From Streptomyces aureocirculatus (GTDB lineage Bacteria > Actinomycetota > Actinomycetes > Streptomycetales > Streptomycetaceae), in contig NZ_JOAP01000005.1 of NCBI RefSeq assembly GCF_000720475.1, positions 434,001 to 498,000 on the forward strand: 64,000 nt of DNA. Direction: 5' to 3'. The translations under genes and the position numbers were made by a program. The notes beneath the pieces were generated by a model. The model searched no databases. It saw only the letters and a program-made list of their open reading frames with translations, and had not been told where the DNA came from. Of the stretch, positions 47,147 through 58,133 are shown piece after piece. Each line of letters begins with the position of its first letter. Positions within the stretch are counted from its first letter, which is position 1.

Positions 47147-50100
47147 ATGCGCTTTCGCGGGAAGTCAATCCGCCGGAAGATCGTGGCATTGCTGCTCGTG
47201 CCGCTCGTGTCCCTCACGGCGATCTGGGGCTTTGCCACGTTCCTCACGGGGCGCGAGGCGAACAAGCTGATCGGCACCGCCAAGATCATCGATGAGCTGG
47301 CCTTTCCCGTCCAGGACGCCGCCGAGGTGGTCCAGAAAGAGCGCCGCCAGACCCTCGTCTATCTGGCGGACCCCCGGGCATCGGACGCACTCGCCGCACT
47401 GCGGCGCAGCCGTGAGGCCACCGACAAGAGCGTGGCCAGGGTCGAGTACCGGGCCAAGCACTCCGACTCGCGCGGGTCGCTCGACGACCAGTCCGAAGAG
47501 CGGCTGAGCGTGGCCCTCGATGCCTTCAAGGGCCTCGACGCGCTGCGCCGCACGGTCGAGGAAGGCACGATCAGCCGCGAGAAGGCGCTGAAGATGTACA
47601 CGCGCCTGACCGATCCCTGCTTCGGCTTCCTGATGACGCTCAACGCCCTCGACGACGTGGGTGTCACAGCGGAGGGCCGCGCGCTCGTCGGTGTCGGCCA
47701 GGCACGTGAACTGCTCTCCCGCGAGGACGCGTTGATCGGCTCCGCCCTCGTCGCGGGCAGTGTCACCAGGGGAGAGATCCGTCAGGTCACCGATATGGCC
47801 GCGCAGCGCAGCCTGCTCCTGGACAACAGCCTCGCCCAGCTTCCCGACGACGAGCGCGCCCGCTTCGAGCGCTACTGGAACGGCGCCGAGACCAGCCGTC
47901 TGCGCGACGCCGAGAAGTCCCTGGTGGAGTCGGGCGCCGGCACCCCGCGCGGGATCAGCACCGGCGACTGGGACCGCGAGGCGCACAAGGTCCTCGCGGG
48001 CCTCGCCGACCGCAGCGACGCCGCCATCGAGCGCCTGCGCGAGCGCGCCCGCCCCGAAGCCGTCAGCGTCATCGTCCAGTTGGCCGTCATCGGTGTGCTC
48101 GGCCTGCTCGCCGTGATCTTCTCCCTCTTCCTCTCCATCCGCGTCGGCCGCAGCCTCATCCGAGACCTGCGCAGGCTGCGCCTGGAGGCCCACGAGGCCT
48201 CCGGCGTGCGGCTGCCCGGCCTGCTGCGCCGCCTCGCGGCGGGTGAACAGGTCGACGTGGAGACCGAGGCCCCGCGCCTGACCTACGACAAGGACGAGAT
48301 CGGCCAGGTCGGCCAGGCGCTCAACACCCTGCAGCGCGCCGCCGTAGAAGCCACCGTCAAACAGGCCGACCTGCGCCGCGGCGTCTCCGAAGTGTTCGTC
48401 AACCTCGCCCGCCGCAGCCAGGTCCTGCTGCACAAGCAGCTCACGCTCCTCGACACCATGGAGCGCAGGACCGAGGACACCGACGAACTGGCCGACCTGT
48501 TCCGCCTTGACCACCTCACGACCCGCATGCGGCGGCACGCCGAAGGCCTCGTCATCCTCTCCGGCGCCGCCCCGTCACGGCAGTGGCGCAAGCCCGTCCA
48601 GCTCATGGACGTCGTCCGCGCCGCCGTCGCCGAGGTCGAGGACTACGAACGCATCGAGGTACGCCGCCTGCCGCGCATCGCCGTCACAGGACCCGCGGTC
48701 GCCGACCTCACCCACCTGCTCGCCGAACTCCTGGAGAACGCCACGGTGTTCTCACCCCCGCACACCGCGGTGCAGGTCCTCGGAGAGCACGTCGCCAACG
48801 GCTTCACCCTGGAGATCCACGACCGCGGCCTCGGCATGGCCTCCGAAAACCTCCTGGACGCCAACCTCCGCCTCGCGGAGACCCCCGAGTTCGAACTGTC
48901 CGACACCGACCGCCTCGGCCTCTTCGTAGTCAGCCGGCTGGCCCAGCGCCAGCGCGTCCGGGTCTCCCTCCAGCCCTCCCCGTACGGTGGCACCACCGCC
49001 GTCGTGTTCATACCGGAGACGCTGCTCACCGACGATGTGTCCGACACCGGAGGCGTCGGTTTCCGCCTCGACCGGCCGCTGCCGCAGAAGTCCCTCGGCG
49101 GCGACCCGGCGAAGGAGCGGTCGGCGGCCCTCGCCCGGACGGCCGTGGAACTGCCCGGACTGCCCGCGTCCGTCCTCGACGGCCCGGTCGAGCTGGAAGC
49201 ACCGGTCGGCATGGCAGGGCTCGACGGCTTCCCGGGCGCCCTGGAGGACGAGGACAGCGAACGCGGCGGCCTGTTCCGCCCCCGCCGCCGCGCCACGGAC
49301 ACCCCCAAGGAGCAGCACCAGCAGGCCCGTGACACGCGCGAGCCCGACCTCGTCGAACCGGTACGCGCCACCGACTCCGCCGCACACGAGGCACCGCACT
49401 CCGAAGAGACCCTCGACGACGAGCAGGCTCCGGGCGACACGGTCCCGCTCGTACGCCGCCGCACGCCGAAACTGGTCTCCTCGCACGGACGTCGCGTGGG
49501 TCCCGCGCGGACGCGCGACACGGACGCGGACGACCCGGACGACGGCTCCCGCACACGCCGCGAGCCCGGCGCGGGACGGCCCGGTCGCGGCCCCGCGCGG
49601 GACCCCAGGAGCGCGGGCCAGACACCCCCGGACACCCGTCAGGACCTGGGCCCCGCCCGCGGTACCCCCGACCGGCGTGTACGGGACGGTCTCGGCGCCC
49701 CCGCGCGGGACACCGTCGACGGCTCCGAAGGCGCGGGCCTCGACCTGCCGCGCCGCCCCCGTTCGGACGCGGGCTGGCCCGACCTGACCCCGCCGCGCCC
49801 GCTGGGCACGGACACACCGGTCGGCACCCAGCCGCTGCTGCCCCGGCGCCGTCCGGTCCCGGACGCACCGCCCGCCACCACCCGCACGGAGACGGCGCCC
49901 GGTGCGGACCGGGCGGCAAGGACGGACAGAGGATCCATGGACCGGGCCGCAGGCAGCACGGGAACGCCGCTCCGCGCGGCCGCCGAGGACTCCGTCGCCC
50001 CCGCCCCGGGCGGGCTGCCGCGCCGCGTCAGGCAGGCCAGCCTCGCCCCGCAGCTCAAGGAAGGGCCGGACCACCGTACGGAGCCGGACGCCGCCCCCGC

Positions 50101-50257
50101 CGGGGCCGGAACGGAGGAGCGCGACGCCGACGAGGTCCGCAGCCGGATGGCTTCGCTCCAGCGTGGCTGGCAGCGCGGTCGCCAAGAGAACGCCGCGGGC
50201 GACGACGTCCAGGACGGCGCAGCACCAGGAACGACATCTGAGGGGGACGGTCGATGA
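47147..50257 (+). CDS. cvnA: Conservon sensor kinase-like protein CvnA
   Basis: Encodes 1,036 residues from ATG 47147, directly preceded by GGGGGAGG. TM1 lies at about 12-34 (VALLLVPLVSLTAIWGFATF). An extracytoplasmic nitrate/nitrite-sensing-like helical domain with VVQKERRQTLVYLADP covers 40-300. TM2 is near 305-333, followed by HAMP and a GHKL ATPase domain (LTHLLAELLENATVFSPPHT, IHDRGLGMA, DRLGLFVVSRLAQRQRVRVS). The last 400 residues are a disordered Pro/Arg/Asp-rich tail. CvnA proteins form membrane complexes with CvnB, C and D resembling G-protein-coupled signalling in S. coelicolor. The signal is unknown. Confidence 0.92.
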   Translation: MRFRGKSIRRKIVALLLVPLVSLTAIWGFATFLTGREANKLIGTAKIIDELAFPVQDAAEVVQKERRQTLVYLADPRASDALAALRRSREATDKSVARVEYRAKHSDSRGSLDDQSEERLSVALDAFKGLDALRRTVEEGTISREKALKMYTRLTDPCFGFLMTLNALDDVGVTAEGRALVGVGQARELLSREDALIGSALVAGSVTRGEIRQVTDMAAQRSLLLDNSLAQLPDDERARFERYWNGAETSRLRDAEKSLVESGAGTPRGISTGDWDREAHKVLAGLADRSDAAIERLRERARPEAVSVIVQLAVIGVLGLLAVIFSLFLSIRVGRSLIRDLRRLRLEAHEASGVRLPGLLRRLAAGEQVDVETEAPRLTYDKDEIGQVGQALNTLQRAAVEATVKQADLRRGVSEVFVNLARRSQVLLHKQLTLLDTMERRTEDTDELADLFRLDHLTTRMRRHAEGLVILSGAAPSRQWRKPVQLMDVVRAAVAEVEDYERIEVRRLPRIAVTGPAVADLTHLLAELLENATVFSPPHTAVQVLGEHVANGFTLEIHDRGLGMASENLLDANLRLAETPEFELSDTDRLGLFVVSRLAQRQRVRVSLQPSPYGGTTAVVFIPETLLTDDVSDTGGVGFRLDRPLPQKSLGGDPAKERSAALARTAVELPGLPASVLDGPVELEAPVGMAGLDGFPGALEDEDSERGGLFRPRRRATDTPKEQHQQARDTREPDLVEPVRATDSAAHEAPHSEETLDDEQAPGDTVPLVRRRTPKLVSSHGRRVGPARTRDTDADDPDDGSRTRREPGAGRPGRGPARDPRSAGQTPPDTRQDLGPARGTPDRRVRDGLGAPARDTVDGSEGAGLDLPRRPRSDAGWPDLTPPRPLGTDTPVGTQPLLPRRRPVPDAPPATTRTETAPGADRAARTDRGSMDRAAGSTGTPLRAAAEDSVAPAPGGLPRRVRQASLAPQLKEGPDHRTEPDAAPAGAGTEERDADEVRSRMASLQRGWQRGRQENAAGDDVQDGAAPGTTSEGDGR

Positions 50258-50694
50258 CCGCACCGAAGGCCGACGCACGCACCACCGCGACCGGGGGATC
50301 GGGAGAGCTGAACTGGCTTCTCGACGATCTGGTGGAGCGCGTCGCCAGCATCCGCAAAGCGCTCGTGCTCTCCGGGGACGGACTGCCCACGGGCGTGTCG
50401 AAGAACCTGACACGTGAGGACAGCGAGCACCTGGCCGCCGTCGCGTCCGGGTTCCACAGCCTCGCCAAGGGCGTGGGACGCCACTTCGAAGCGGGCAAGG
50501 TCCGGCAGACGGTCGTCGAGCTGGACGACGCCTTCCTCTTCGTCACGGCCGCGGGCGACGGCAGTTGTCTGGCCGTGCTCGCGGACGCGGACTCCGATGT
50601 CGGCCTGGTGGCGTACGAGATGACGCTGCTCGTCAAGAGGGTGGGTGTGCACCTGGGGTCGGCGCCACGCACCGACCTGCCCACGGGAGGGTAG
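50254..50694 (+). CDS. cvnB: Conservon roadblock/LC7 protein CvnB
   Basis: Encodes 146 residues. ATG overlaps the cvnA stop (ATGA). The Roadblock/LC7 domain shows LNWLLDDLVERVASIRKALV, LSGDGLPTGVSKNL, HLAAVASGFHSLAKGVGRHF and SCLAVLADADSDVGLVAYEM. Such proteins act as small GTPase regulators, here presumably for CvnD. cvnC follows after 9 bp. Confidence 0.95.
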   Translation: MTAPKADARTTATGGSGELNWLLDDLVERVASIRKALVLSGDGLPTGVSKNLTREDSEHLAAVASGFHSLAKGVGRHFEAGKVRQTVVELDDAFLFVTAAGDGSCLAVLADADSDVGLVAYEMTLLVKRVGVHLGSAPRTDLPTGG

Positions 50695-50703
50695 TGGGAG
50701 GGC

Positions 50704-51105
50704 ATGAGCGACGACGACGGTCAGGTCGAGATGCCGCACTGGTTCGATGACGACGCGGGCCCGGTGGTGCGCCCGTACGCGATGACACGCGGCCGCACGA
50801 CCAGCGCGAACCAGCACCGCCTCGACCTGATCGCGGTCGTGATCGCCGAGTCGCGCGCCGAGGAGACGGAGGCCGACCAGACGCTGTCCCCGGAACATGT
50901 GGACATCGTCGGCCTGTGCCGCGACACCCCGCAGTCCGTCGCGGAGCTCGCGGCGGAACTGGACCTTCCGATCGGCGTGGTCCGTGTCCTCATCGGTGAT
51001 CTGGTCGACGACCGACTGGTGCACGTGACCCGCCCCGTTCCCCCCGCCGAGCTGCCGGACGAGAGTATTCTGCGCGACGTGATCAACGGCCTCCGGGCGC
51101 TCTGA
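50704..51105 (+). CDS. cvnC: Conservon DUF742 protein CvnC
   Basis: Encodes 133 residues. DUF742 features are VVRPYAMTRGRTTSANQHRL, LSPEHVDIVGLCRDTPQSVA, ELAAELDLPIGVVRVLIGDL and LLRAL-like ending NGLRAL. The middle is a winged-helix-like fold. GGGAGG precedes the ATG. In standard conservons the GTPase cvnD follows immediately; here a 5-oxoprolinase gene intervenes. Confidence 0.95.
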   Translation: MSDDDGQVEMPHWFDDDAGPVVRPYAMTRGRTTSANQHRLDLIAVVIAESRAEETEADQTLSPEHVDIVGLCRDTPQSVAELAAELDLPIGVVRVLIGDLVDDRLVHVTRPVPPAELPDESILRDVINGLRAL

Positions 51106-51130
51106 ACAGCGCGAAAGCGGGGATTGAGAC

Positions 51131-54100
51131 GTGACAGGCTGGCAGTTCTGGGTCGACAGGGGCGGCACGTTCACGGATGTCGTCGCCCGCCGCCCGGACG
51201 GCGCTCTGCGCACGCACAAGCTCCTGTCCGACAATCCGGCCCGCTACGCGGACGCCGCGGTCGCCGGCATCCGGGAACTCCTTGCCCAGGCCGACACGTC
51301 AAAGAGTGTGGAGGCCGCGCACACGGGCAGCACGGACGCCGTACACACGGACAGCGTGAATGCCGCGCATCCGGCCGACGCGGACGCCCCGTACACCGGC
51401 GCGGACAACCCCCCGGGACTCGGCGGCGTACCGATCGACACCGTCCGCATGGGCACCACCGTCGCCACCAACGCCCTCCTGGAGCGCAAGGGCGAGCCCA
51501 CCGCCCTCGTCATCACGCGCGGTTTCCGCGACGCGCTGCGCATCGCCTATCAGAACCGCCCCCAGATCTTCGCCCGCCACATCGTCCTCCCCGAAGAGCT
51601 CTACGCCCGCGTCATCGAATTCGACGAACGTGTCGCCGCCGACGGCGAGGTGCTGCGCGCCCCCGACCTCGACGGGCTCGGCACGGCCCTTCGACAGGCC
51701 TACGACGACGGCATCCGAGCCGTCGCCGTCGTGTGCATGCACAGCCATCTGCACCCCGCCCACGAGCAGGCCGCCGGGGACCTCGCGCGGCGCACCGGCT
51801 TCCCGCAGGTCTCGCTCTCCAGCGAGGTCAGCCCACTGATGAAACTCGTCCCGCGCGGGGACACCGCCGTCGTCGACGCCTATCTGTCGCCCGTCCTGCG
51901 GCGCTACGTCCAGCATGTGGCCGACGAACTGCACGGCGTGCGCCTGATGTTCATGCAGTCCAACGGAGGACTCGCGGAAGCCGGTCAGTTCCGCGGCAAG
52001 GACGCCATCCTGTCCGGGCCCGCGGGCGGCATCGTGGGCATGGCCCGGATGTCGGAACTCGCCGGCTTCGAGAGGGTCATCGGCTTCGACATGGGCGGTA
52101 CGTCGACGGACGTGTCGCACTACGCCGGTGCGTACGAGAGGGTCTTCACGACGCGGATCGCGGGCGTACGGCTGCGCGCGCCCATGCTGGACATCCACAC
52201 CGTGGCCGCGGGCGGCGGCTCCGTCCTGCACTTCGACGGCAGCCGCTACCGCGTGGGGCCCGACTCGGCGGGCGCCGTCCCCGGCCCCGCGTGCTACCGC
52301 GGCGGCGGCCCGCTGACCGTCACCGACGCCAACGTGGCACTCGGACGCATCCAGGCGGCCCACTTCCCCCGGGTGTTCGGCCCGGACGGCGACCAGCCGC
52401 TCGACGACGGCCTCGTCCGCGCACGGTTCGCCGAGCTCGCCAGGGACATCACCGCGCGGACCGGCGACGACCGCACCGCAGAGCAGGTCGCGGAGGGCTA
52501 TCTCCAGATCGCCGTCGCCAACATCGCCGGCGCCGTCAAGCGCATCTCGGTCCAGAAGGGCCACGACATCACGCGCTACGCCCTGACGACCTTCGGTGGC
52601 GCGGGCGGCCAGCACGCCTGCATGGTGGCCGACTCGCTCGGCATCCGTACCGTCCTCGTACCGCCCATGGCGGGCGTCCTGTCCGCGCTCGGCATCGGCC
52701 TCGCCGACACGACGGCGATGCGCGAGCAGTCCGTCGAGGCGCCCCTGGAAGCCGCCGCGATGCCCCGCGTCCACCGGACTGCCGACGACCTGGAGACCGC
52801 GGCCCGCGCCCAGCTCACCGCCGAGGACGTACCCACCGACCGCGTGCACGTCACGCGCCGCGCCCACCTGCGCTACGACGGCACCGACACCACCCTCGCC
52901 GTCGACCTCGCCGAGCCCGACACCATGGCCCGCGCCTTCGAGGAACGCCACCGCGCCACCTACTCCTTCACCCTGGACCGTCCCGTCGTCGTCGAGGCCC
53001 TGTCCGTGGAGGCCACCGGCCGCACCGAGCCGCCGGACCTGTCGACGCTCGGCGGCAGCACCGAGCGCGGCCCCGCGCTGACCGTGCGCCTGCACACGGG
53101 CGGCTCCTGGCGGGAGGTGCCGCTGCACCGCCGAGAGGAACTGCCGCCCGGCGAGCGGGTCACCGGACCCGCGATCGTCGCGGAGGCGGGCGCGACGACG
53201 GTCGTGGACGAGGGCTGGCGGGCGGCCACGACCGACGACGGGCACCTGGTCATGGAACGGGTGGCGGCCCCCGCGAGTTCCGCCGCCGGAACGGAGGCCG
53301 ACCCGGTCCTCCTGGAGGTCTTCAACAACCTCTTCATGTCGATCGCCGAGCAGATGGGCGCGCGCCTGGAGTCCACCGCCCAGTCGGTCAACATCAAGGA
53401 GCGCCTCGACTTCTCCTGCGCCCTGTTCGACCCGGACGGCAACCTCGTAGCCAACGCCCCGCACATCCCCGTGCACCTGGGCTCCATGGGCACCAGCGTC
53501 AAGGAGGTCATCCGCCGCCGCTCCACCACCATGCGGCCGGGTGACGCCTACGCGGTCAACGACCCGTACCACGGAGGCACGCACCTTCCGGACGTCACCG
53601 TCATCACGCCCGTCTTCGACACCCCGGGAGAGCGGATCCTCTTCTACGTGGCGTCGCGGGGCCACCACGCGGAGATCGGCGGCATCGCACCCGGATCCAT
53701 GCCCGCGAACAGCCGCACCATCGACGAGGAGGGCATCCTGTTCGACAACTGGCTGCTCGTCGAGGACGGACGGTTCCGCGAGGCGGAGACCCTGAGCCTG
53801 CTGACCGAGGCCCGCCACCCCTCCCGCAACCCCGCCACCAACCTCGCGGACCTGCGCGCCCAGATCGCCGCCAACCACAAGGGCGTCGACGAAGTGGCCC
53901 GCATGATCGAGGACTTCGGCCTCGACGTCGTGCAGGCCTACATGCGGCACGTCCAGGACAACGCCGAGGACTCCGTACGGCGCGTCATCGACACCCTGAA
54001 GGAGGGCGAGTTCACCTACGAGACCGACTCGGGTGCCGTCATCCGGGTGCAGGTCTCCGTAGACCGCGAACAGCGCACGGCCACCATCGACTTCACCGGC

Positions 54101-54928
54101 ACGTCGGCGCAGCTCGACACCAACTTCAACGCGCCGTTCGCCGTGGTCAACGCCGCCGTCCTGTATGTCTTCCGCACCCTGGTAGGCGACGACATCCCCC
54201 TCAACGACGGCTGTCTGCGGCCCCTGCGCATCATCGTGCCGACCGGGACCTTCCTGTCGCCAGAACCACCCGCGGCGGTCGTGGCCGGCAACGTGGAGAC
54301 CTCACAGGCCATCGCAGGCGCCCTCTACGGAGCGCTCGGTGTCCAGGCCGAGGGCTCCGGCACGATGAACAACGTCACCTTCGGCAACGACCGGTACCAG
54401 TACTACGAGACCGTGGCCTCCGGATCCGGGGCCGGCGAGGGCTTCGACGGCGCCTCCGTGGTGCAGACCCACATGACCAACTCGCGGCTCACCGACCCCG
54501 AGGTCCTCGAATGGCGGCTGCCCGTCGTCCTGGAGGAGTTCGCGGTACGCCACGGCAGTGGCGGGGCGGGCCGCCGGCGGGGCGGGGACGGCGCCGTCCG
54601 CCGCATCCGCTTCCGGGAGCCCATGACGGTCTCCACGCTGTCCCAGCACCGCGTGGTGCCGCCCTACGGCATGGCGGGCGGTGAGCCCGGCGGCCTCGGC
54701 TCGGGGCGCCTTGAGCGCGCCGACGGCAGCGTCGTGCGGCTCACGGGCAGCGATTGCGCCGACGCGGGCCCCAGCGACGTACTCGTGATCGAAACGCCCG
54801 GCGGCGGCGGATACGGACCGCCGCCGGGCGCCACCCCCGCCGCACAAGCCGCCCCGCACCCCGCGCGGCCCGTCCGACCCACCCACGCGAGACCACTGAT
54901 GACTGATGCAGGAGAAGAAAGCGAATGA
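51131..54928 (+). CDS. Fused ATP-dependent 5-oxoprolinase / hydantoinase A-B
   Basis: Encodes 1,265 residues from GTG 51131, close to eukaryotic-type 5-oxoprolinase (about 1,290). The HyuA half has [51 protein letters not shown] and [14 protein letters not shown]. The HyuB half starts near residue 720 ([20 protein letters not shown]) and includes [19 protein letters not shown] and [17 protein letters not shown] [13 protein letters not shown]. It would hydrolyse 5-oxo-L-proline to glutamate; N-methylhydantoin is an alternative. About 40 low-complexity residues at 57-96 are inserted before MGTTVATN. The stop overlaps cvnD (ATGA). Confidence 0.88.
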   Translation: MTGWQFWVDRGGTFTDVVARRPDGALRTHKLLSDNPARYADAAVAGIRELLAQADTSKSVEAAHTGSTDAVHTDSVNAAHPADADAPYTGADNPPGLGGVPIDTVRMGTTVATNALLERKGEPTALVITRGFRDALRIAYQNRPQIFARHIVLPEELYARVIEFDERVAADGEVLRAPDLDGLGTALRQAYDDGIRAVAVVCMHSHLHPAHEQAAGDLARRTGFPQVSLSSEVSPLMKLVPRGDTAVVDAYLSPVLRRYVQHVADELHGVRLMFMQSNGGLAEAGQFRGKDAILSGPAGGIVGMARMSELAGFERVIGFDMGGTSTDVSHYAGAYERVFTTRIAGVRLRAPMLDIHTVAAGGGSVLHFDGSRYRVGPDSAGAVPGPACYRGGGPLTVTDANVALGRIQAAHFPRVFGPDGDQPLDDGLVRARFAELARDITARTGDDRTAEQVAEGYLQIAVANIAGAVKRISVQKGHDITRYALTTFGGAGGQHACMVADSLGIRTVLVPPMAGVLSALGIGLADTTAMREQSVEAPLEAAAMPRVHRTADDLETAARAQLTAEDVPTDRVHVTRRAHLRYDGTDTTLAVDLAEPDTMARAFEERHRATYSFTLDRPVVVEALSVEATGRTEPPDLSTLGGSTERGPALTVRLHTGGSWREVPLHRREELPPGERVTGPAIVAEAGATTVVDEGWRAATTDDGHLVMERVAAPASSAAGTEADPVLLEVFNNLFMSIAEQMGARLESTAQSVNIKERLDFSCALFDPDGNLVANAPHIPVHLGSMGTSVKEVIRRRSTTMRPGDAYAVNDPYHGGTHLPDVTVITPVFDTPGERILFYVASRGHHAEIGGIAPGSMPANSRTIDEEGILFDNWLLVEDGRFREAETLSLLTEARHPSRNPATNLADLRAQIAANHKGVDEVARMIEDFGLDVVQAYMRHVQDNAEDSVRRVIDTLKEGEFTYETDSGAVIRVQVSVDREQRTATIDFTGTSAQLDTNFNAPFAVVNAAVLYVFRTLVGDDIPLNDGCLRPLRIIVPTGTFLSPEPPAAVVAGNVETSQAIAGALYGALGVQAEGSGTMNNVTFGNDRYQYYETVASGSGAGEGFDGASVVQTHMTNSRLTDPEVLEWRLPVVLEEFAVRHGSGGAGRRRGGDGAVRRIRFREPMTVSTLSQHRVVPPYGMAGGEPGGLGSGRLERADGSVVRLTGSDCADAGPSDVLVIETPGGGGYGPPPGATPAAQAAPHPARPVRPTHARPLMTDAGEESE

Positions 54929-55530
54929 TCTTCAAGCGTTCTGAGCGCGGTACGGCCCCCGTGGAGCCGGTCACGCTGAAGATCCTGGTGGCGGGCGGAT
55001 TCGGCGTGGGCAAGACGACCCTCGTCGGCACGGTCAGCGAGATCAAGCCGCTGCGCACGGAGGAGACCCTCAGTGAGGCCGGACGGCCCGTCGACGACAC
55101 CAACGGCGTCCCGGGCAAGCACACCACCACCGTGGCCATGGACTTCGGCCGGATCACCCTCCGCGAGGACCTGGTGCTCTACCTCTTCGGCACCCCCGGG
55201 CAGGACCGCTTCTGGTTCCTGTGGGACGAGTTGGCGACCGGAGCGCTCGGCGCCGTCGTGCTCGCCGACACCCGCCGCCTGGAGGACTGCTTCGCCGCCG
55301 TCGACTACTTCGAGCGCCGCTCCATACCCTTCGTCGTCGGCGTCAACTGCTTCGAGGGGTCGACCCGCTACCCGTCCGACGCGGTACGGCACGCCCTGGA
55401 CCTCGACGAGAACACTCCCGTCGTGCTGTGCGACGCGCGCGAGAAGGAGTCCGTCAAGGAGGTCCTGATCGACGTGGTCGAGCACGCGATGGCCGTCGGG
55501 GCGGCGGCCAGGGAACCGGTCGCCACCTGA
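54925..55530 (+). CDS. cvnD: Conservon small GTPase CvnD
   Basis: Encodes 201 residues. P-loop [16 protein letters not shown], switch region with [15 protein letters not shown]3-like [19 protein letters not shown] and G4/G5-like [10 protein letters not shown] and [13 protein letters not shown] are as expected for the MglA-like conservon GTPases. ATG overlaps the 5-oxoprolinase stop. It is the last of the group. No cytochrome P450 gene follows, unlike conservon 9 of S. coelicolor. Confidence 0.94.
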   Translation: MIFKRSERGTAPVEPVTLKILVAGGFGVGKTTLVGTVSEIKPLRTEETLSEAGRPVDDTNGVPGKHTTTVAMDFGRITLREDLVLYLFGTPGQDRFWFLWDELATGALGAVVLADTRRLEDCFAAVDYFERRSIPFVVGVNCFEGSTRYPSDAVRHALDLDENTPVVLCDAREKESVKEVLIDVVEHAMAVGAAAREPVAT

Positions 55531-55838
55531 CGCCGGCGGCCACCGTGCAAGTCGTCGTCTGACGCCCGCCGCCAGGCAACGCGCACGGCGGCCCGTACCC
55601 CCGCCTACCGGGGTACGCGCCACCGCTCGCGCGCGGGCGGCCGGGCGGTCCGCCACGCGCGCGTGCCTGCCCCGCGGCGTCCCGGGCGGGGGCGATCGGC
55701 CGAGGGGACGGCCCTCCACGCGGGCGTGCCTGTCGCGGCGTCCCGGGAGAGGGCGATCGGCGCCGGGGGCCCTCCACGCGCGCGTGACTGCCTCGCGGGC
55801 CCCGGCCGGGACAGAGGCCGGGGCCGCGGGGCGCGTGG
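55531..55838. other. Convergent gap between cvnD and glpK
   Basis: 308 bp with a roughly 70-bp degenerate duplication (CCACGCG-nGCGTG...GGCGTCCCGGG...GGCGATCGG, 55655-55790). A terminator sits at the glpK end. No gene. Confidence 0.6.
55798..55825. terminator. glpK terminator hairpin
   Basis: GGCCCCGGCC-GGGACAGA-GGCCGGGGCC: a perfect 10-bp stem, 13 nt beyond the glpK stop. Confidence 0.8.
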
Positions 55839-57356
55839 TCAGCCCTCGTCGTCGTGCCAGCCGAAGCTGCGCTCGACGGCCTTGCGCCACCTGCGGTACT
55901 CGCGCTCGCGCTCGTCCTCCGCCATCTGCGGCGTCCACTCGACGTCGCGCTGCCAGTGGGACTTCAGCTCCTCCAGATCGCTCCACACACCCGTCGCGAG
56001 CCCGGCGGCGTACGCGGCGCCCAGACACGTCGTCTCCGACACGCGCGGCCTGATCACCGGCACCCCGAGCACATCCGCCTGGTGCTGCATCAGCAGACCG
56101 TTCTTGGTCATCCCACCGTCGACCTTCAGGGTGGTGATGCGCACTCCGGAGTCCTGGTACATCGCGTCGACGACCTCACGCGTCTGCCAGCTCGTCGCTT
56201 CCAGGACCGCACGCGCGAGGTGCGCTTTGGTGACGTACCGGGTGAGGCCGGTGACGACACCCCGCGCGTCGGAGCGCCAGTACGGCGCGAACAGACCGGA
56301 GAACGCCGGCACGATGTACGCGCCGCCGTTGTCGTCCACGCTCGCCGCGAGCGTCTCGATCTCGTCGGCCGTGCGGATGATGCCGAGCTGGTCGCGGAAC
56401 CACTGCACGAGCGCCCCGGTGATCGCGATCGAGCCCTCCAGGCAGTAGACCGGAGCCTCGGAGCCGATCTTGTAGCCCATGGTCGTGAGCAGGCCGTTCT
56501 TGGAGGGCACGGGCCGGTTGCCGGTGTTGAGCAGCAGGAAACTGCCCGTCCCGTAGGTGTTCTTGGCCGTCCCGGTGTCGTAGCAGGCCTGCCCGAAGAC
56601 CGCGGCCTGCTGGTCGCCGAGCGCGGAGGCCACGGGCACCCCCGAGAGCTGTCCGACGGCCGTGCCGTAGACCTCGGCCGACGACCTGATCTCCGGCAGG
56701 ACCGCCTCCGGGACATTCATCGCCGACAGGATCGAGGAGTCCCACTGAAGGGTCTCCAGGTTCATCAGCATCGTGCGCCCGGCGTTGGTGACATCGGTGA
56801 CGTGCACGCCTCCGTCCGTGCCGCCCGTGAGGTTCCAGATCAGCCAGGAGTCGATGGTGCCGAAGGCGATGTCGCCGCGTTCGGCACGCGCCCGCAGGCC
56901 CGGGACGTTGTCGAGGAGCCAGGACGCCTTCGGCCCGGAGAAGTAGCTGGCCAGTGGCAGGCCGGTCTGCTCGCGGAAGCGGTCCTGGCCGTCCTGGCCG
57001 CCCAGTTCGTTGCAGAGCGCCGACGTCCGCGTGTCCTGCCAGACGATGGCGTTGTGCACCGGCTTGCCCGTGGAGCGGTCCCACAGGACCGTCGTCTCCC
57101 GCTGGTTGGTGATGCCGAGGGCGCTCAGTTGGTCGGCGCGCAACCCCGCCTTGGCGAGCGCGCCCGCCACCACTGCCTGCACCTTGGACCAGATCTCGGT
57201 GGCGTCGTGCTCCACCCAGCCGGGCTTCGGGAAGATCTGCCGGTGCTCGCGCTGGTCCACGGCGACGATCGCGCCGTCCTGGTTGAAGACGATGCAGCGG
57301 CTGGATGTGGTGCCCTGGTCGATCGCGGCGACGAATTTCTCGGAGCTGTCCGTCAT
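55839..57356 (-). CDS. glpK: Glycerol kinase
   Basis: Encodes 505 residues, full length. FGGY-family motifs: [18 protein letters not shown], the active-site region [46 protein letters not shown], and the FGGY signature part [20 protein letters not shown]. It phosphorylates glycerol taken up by the facilitator encoded 24 bp upstream. Regulation in Streptomyces usually involves glycerol 3-phosphate and GylR, but no regulator gene is adjacent here. Confidence 0.96.
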   Translation of the reverse strand: MTDSSEKFVAAIDQGTTSSRCIVFNQDGAIVAVDQREHRQIFPKPGWVEHDATEIWSKVQAVVAGALAKAGLRADQLSALGITNQRETTVLWDRSTGKPVHNAIVWQDTRTSALCNELGGQDGQDRFREQTGLPLASYFSGPKASWLLDNVPGLRARAERGDIAFGTIDSWLIWNLTGGTDGGVHVTDVTNAGRTMLMNLETLQWDSSILSAMNVPEAVLPEIRSSAEVYGTAVGQLSGVPVASALGDQQAAVFGQACYDTGTAKNTYGTGSFLLLNTGNRPVPSKNGLLTTMGYKIGSEAPVYCLEGSIAITGALVQWFRDQLGIIRTADEIETLAASVDDNGGAYIVPAFSGLFAPYWRSDARGVVTGLTRYVTKAHLARAVLEATSWQTREVVDAMYQDSGVRITTLKVDGGMTKNGLLMQHQADVLGVPVIRPRVSETTCLGAAYAAGLATGVWSDLEELKSHWQRDVEWTPQMAEDEREREYRRWRKAVERSFGWHDDEG

Positions 57357-57380
57357 GGCTACCCCTTGGAGGATGGCGCT

Positions 57381-58133
57381 TCAGAAGGCTGCGTTGTAGA
57401 TGAGGCCCGCGAGGAGCCCGCCGATCAGCGGTCCTGCGACCGGAACCCAGGCGTAACTCCAGTCCGACGTCCCCTTGTTGGGGATCGGGAGGAAGTGGTG
57501 CACGACGCGCGGGCCGAGGTCACGCGCCGGGTTGATGGCATAGCCGGTGGGGCCGCCGAGCGACAGACCGATGCCGACCACGAGGAACGCGACGATGAGG
57601 GTCTGGGTACCGGACTTGCCGAGGCCCTCGGTGAGCCCGAACGCGAGGATGGGAAGCACCAGGCCGATGGTCCCGATCACTTCGGTGAGGACGTTCGCGA
57701 CCGGGTTCCTGATCTCCGGAATCGTGGAGAAGATGCCGAGCGTCGGCGTGGGGCTCTGGGCCCCCGGAGCGTCCTTCGCGCCGCCCGGAACATTGGCGTT
57801 GAACTGCGCGAGGTACACCAGGTACGCGAGGACGGCGCCCAGCATGGCGCCGATCATCTGACCCGCCACATAGATCCAGGTCTTGTCCCACTCGCCGGTG
57901 TCGATGGCGATGCCGAGGGTGACGGCGGGGTTGAGATGACCACCGGACAGCGGTGCGGCGGTGTACGCGCCCGCCATCACGCCGAAGCCCCAGCCGAACG
58001 CGATGACGATCCACCCCGAGGCCTTGGCCTTCGAGTAGTTCAAGGTGACGGCGGCGCACACGCCGGCGCCGAAGAGAATCAGGATCGCGGTGCCGATGAT
58101 CTCACCGACGAAAATGTCCCCATTCGAGTACAT
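57381..58133 (-). CDS. glpF: Glycerol uptake facilitator (aquaglyceroporin)
   Basis: Encodes 250 residues from ATG 58133, with AGGAG 5 nt upstream. It is a MIP-family channel with two NPA boxes, [15 protein letters not shown] and [13 protein letters not shown], and six hydrophobic segments. The Asp after the second NPA box (NPARD) marks a glycerol rather than a water channel. It heads a two-gene glpFK unit. Confidence 0.95.
   Translation of the reverse strand: MYSNGDIFVGEIIGTAILILFGAGVCAAVTLNYSKAKASGWIVIAFGWGFGVMAGAYTAAPLSGGHLNPAVTLGIAIDTGEWDKTWIYVAGQMIGAMLGAVLAYLVYLAQFNANVPGGAKDAPGAQSPTPTLGIFSTIPEIRNPVANVLTEVIGTIGLVLPILAFGLTEGLGKSGTQTLIVAFLVVGIGLSLGGPTGYAINPARDLGPRVVHHFLPIPNKGTSDWSYAWVPVAGPLIGGLLAGLIYNAAF

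Noticed and set aside
45789..47270. 493-codon plus-strand frame over the repeat-rich membrane gene
   Set aside because: Its Cys/Pro/Ala repeats mirror the minus-strand minisatellite; it overlaps the cvnA start and has no domain.
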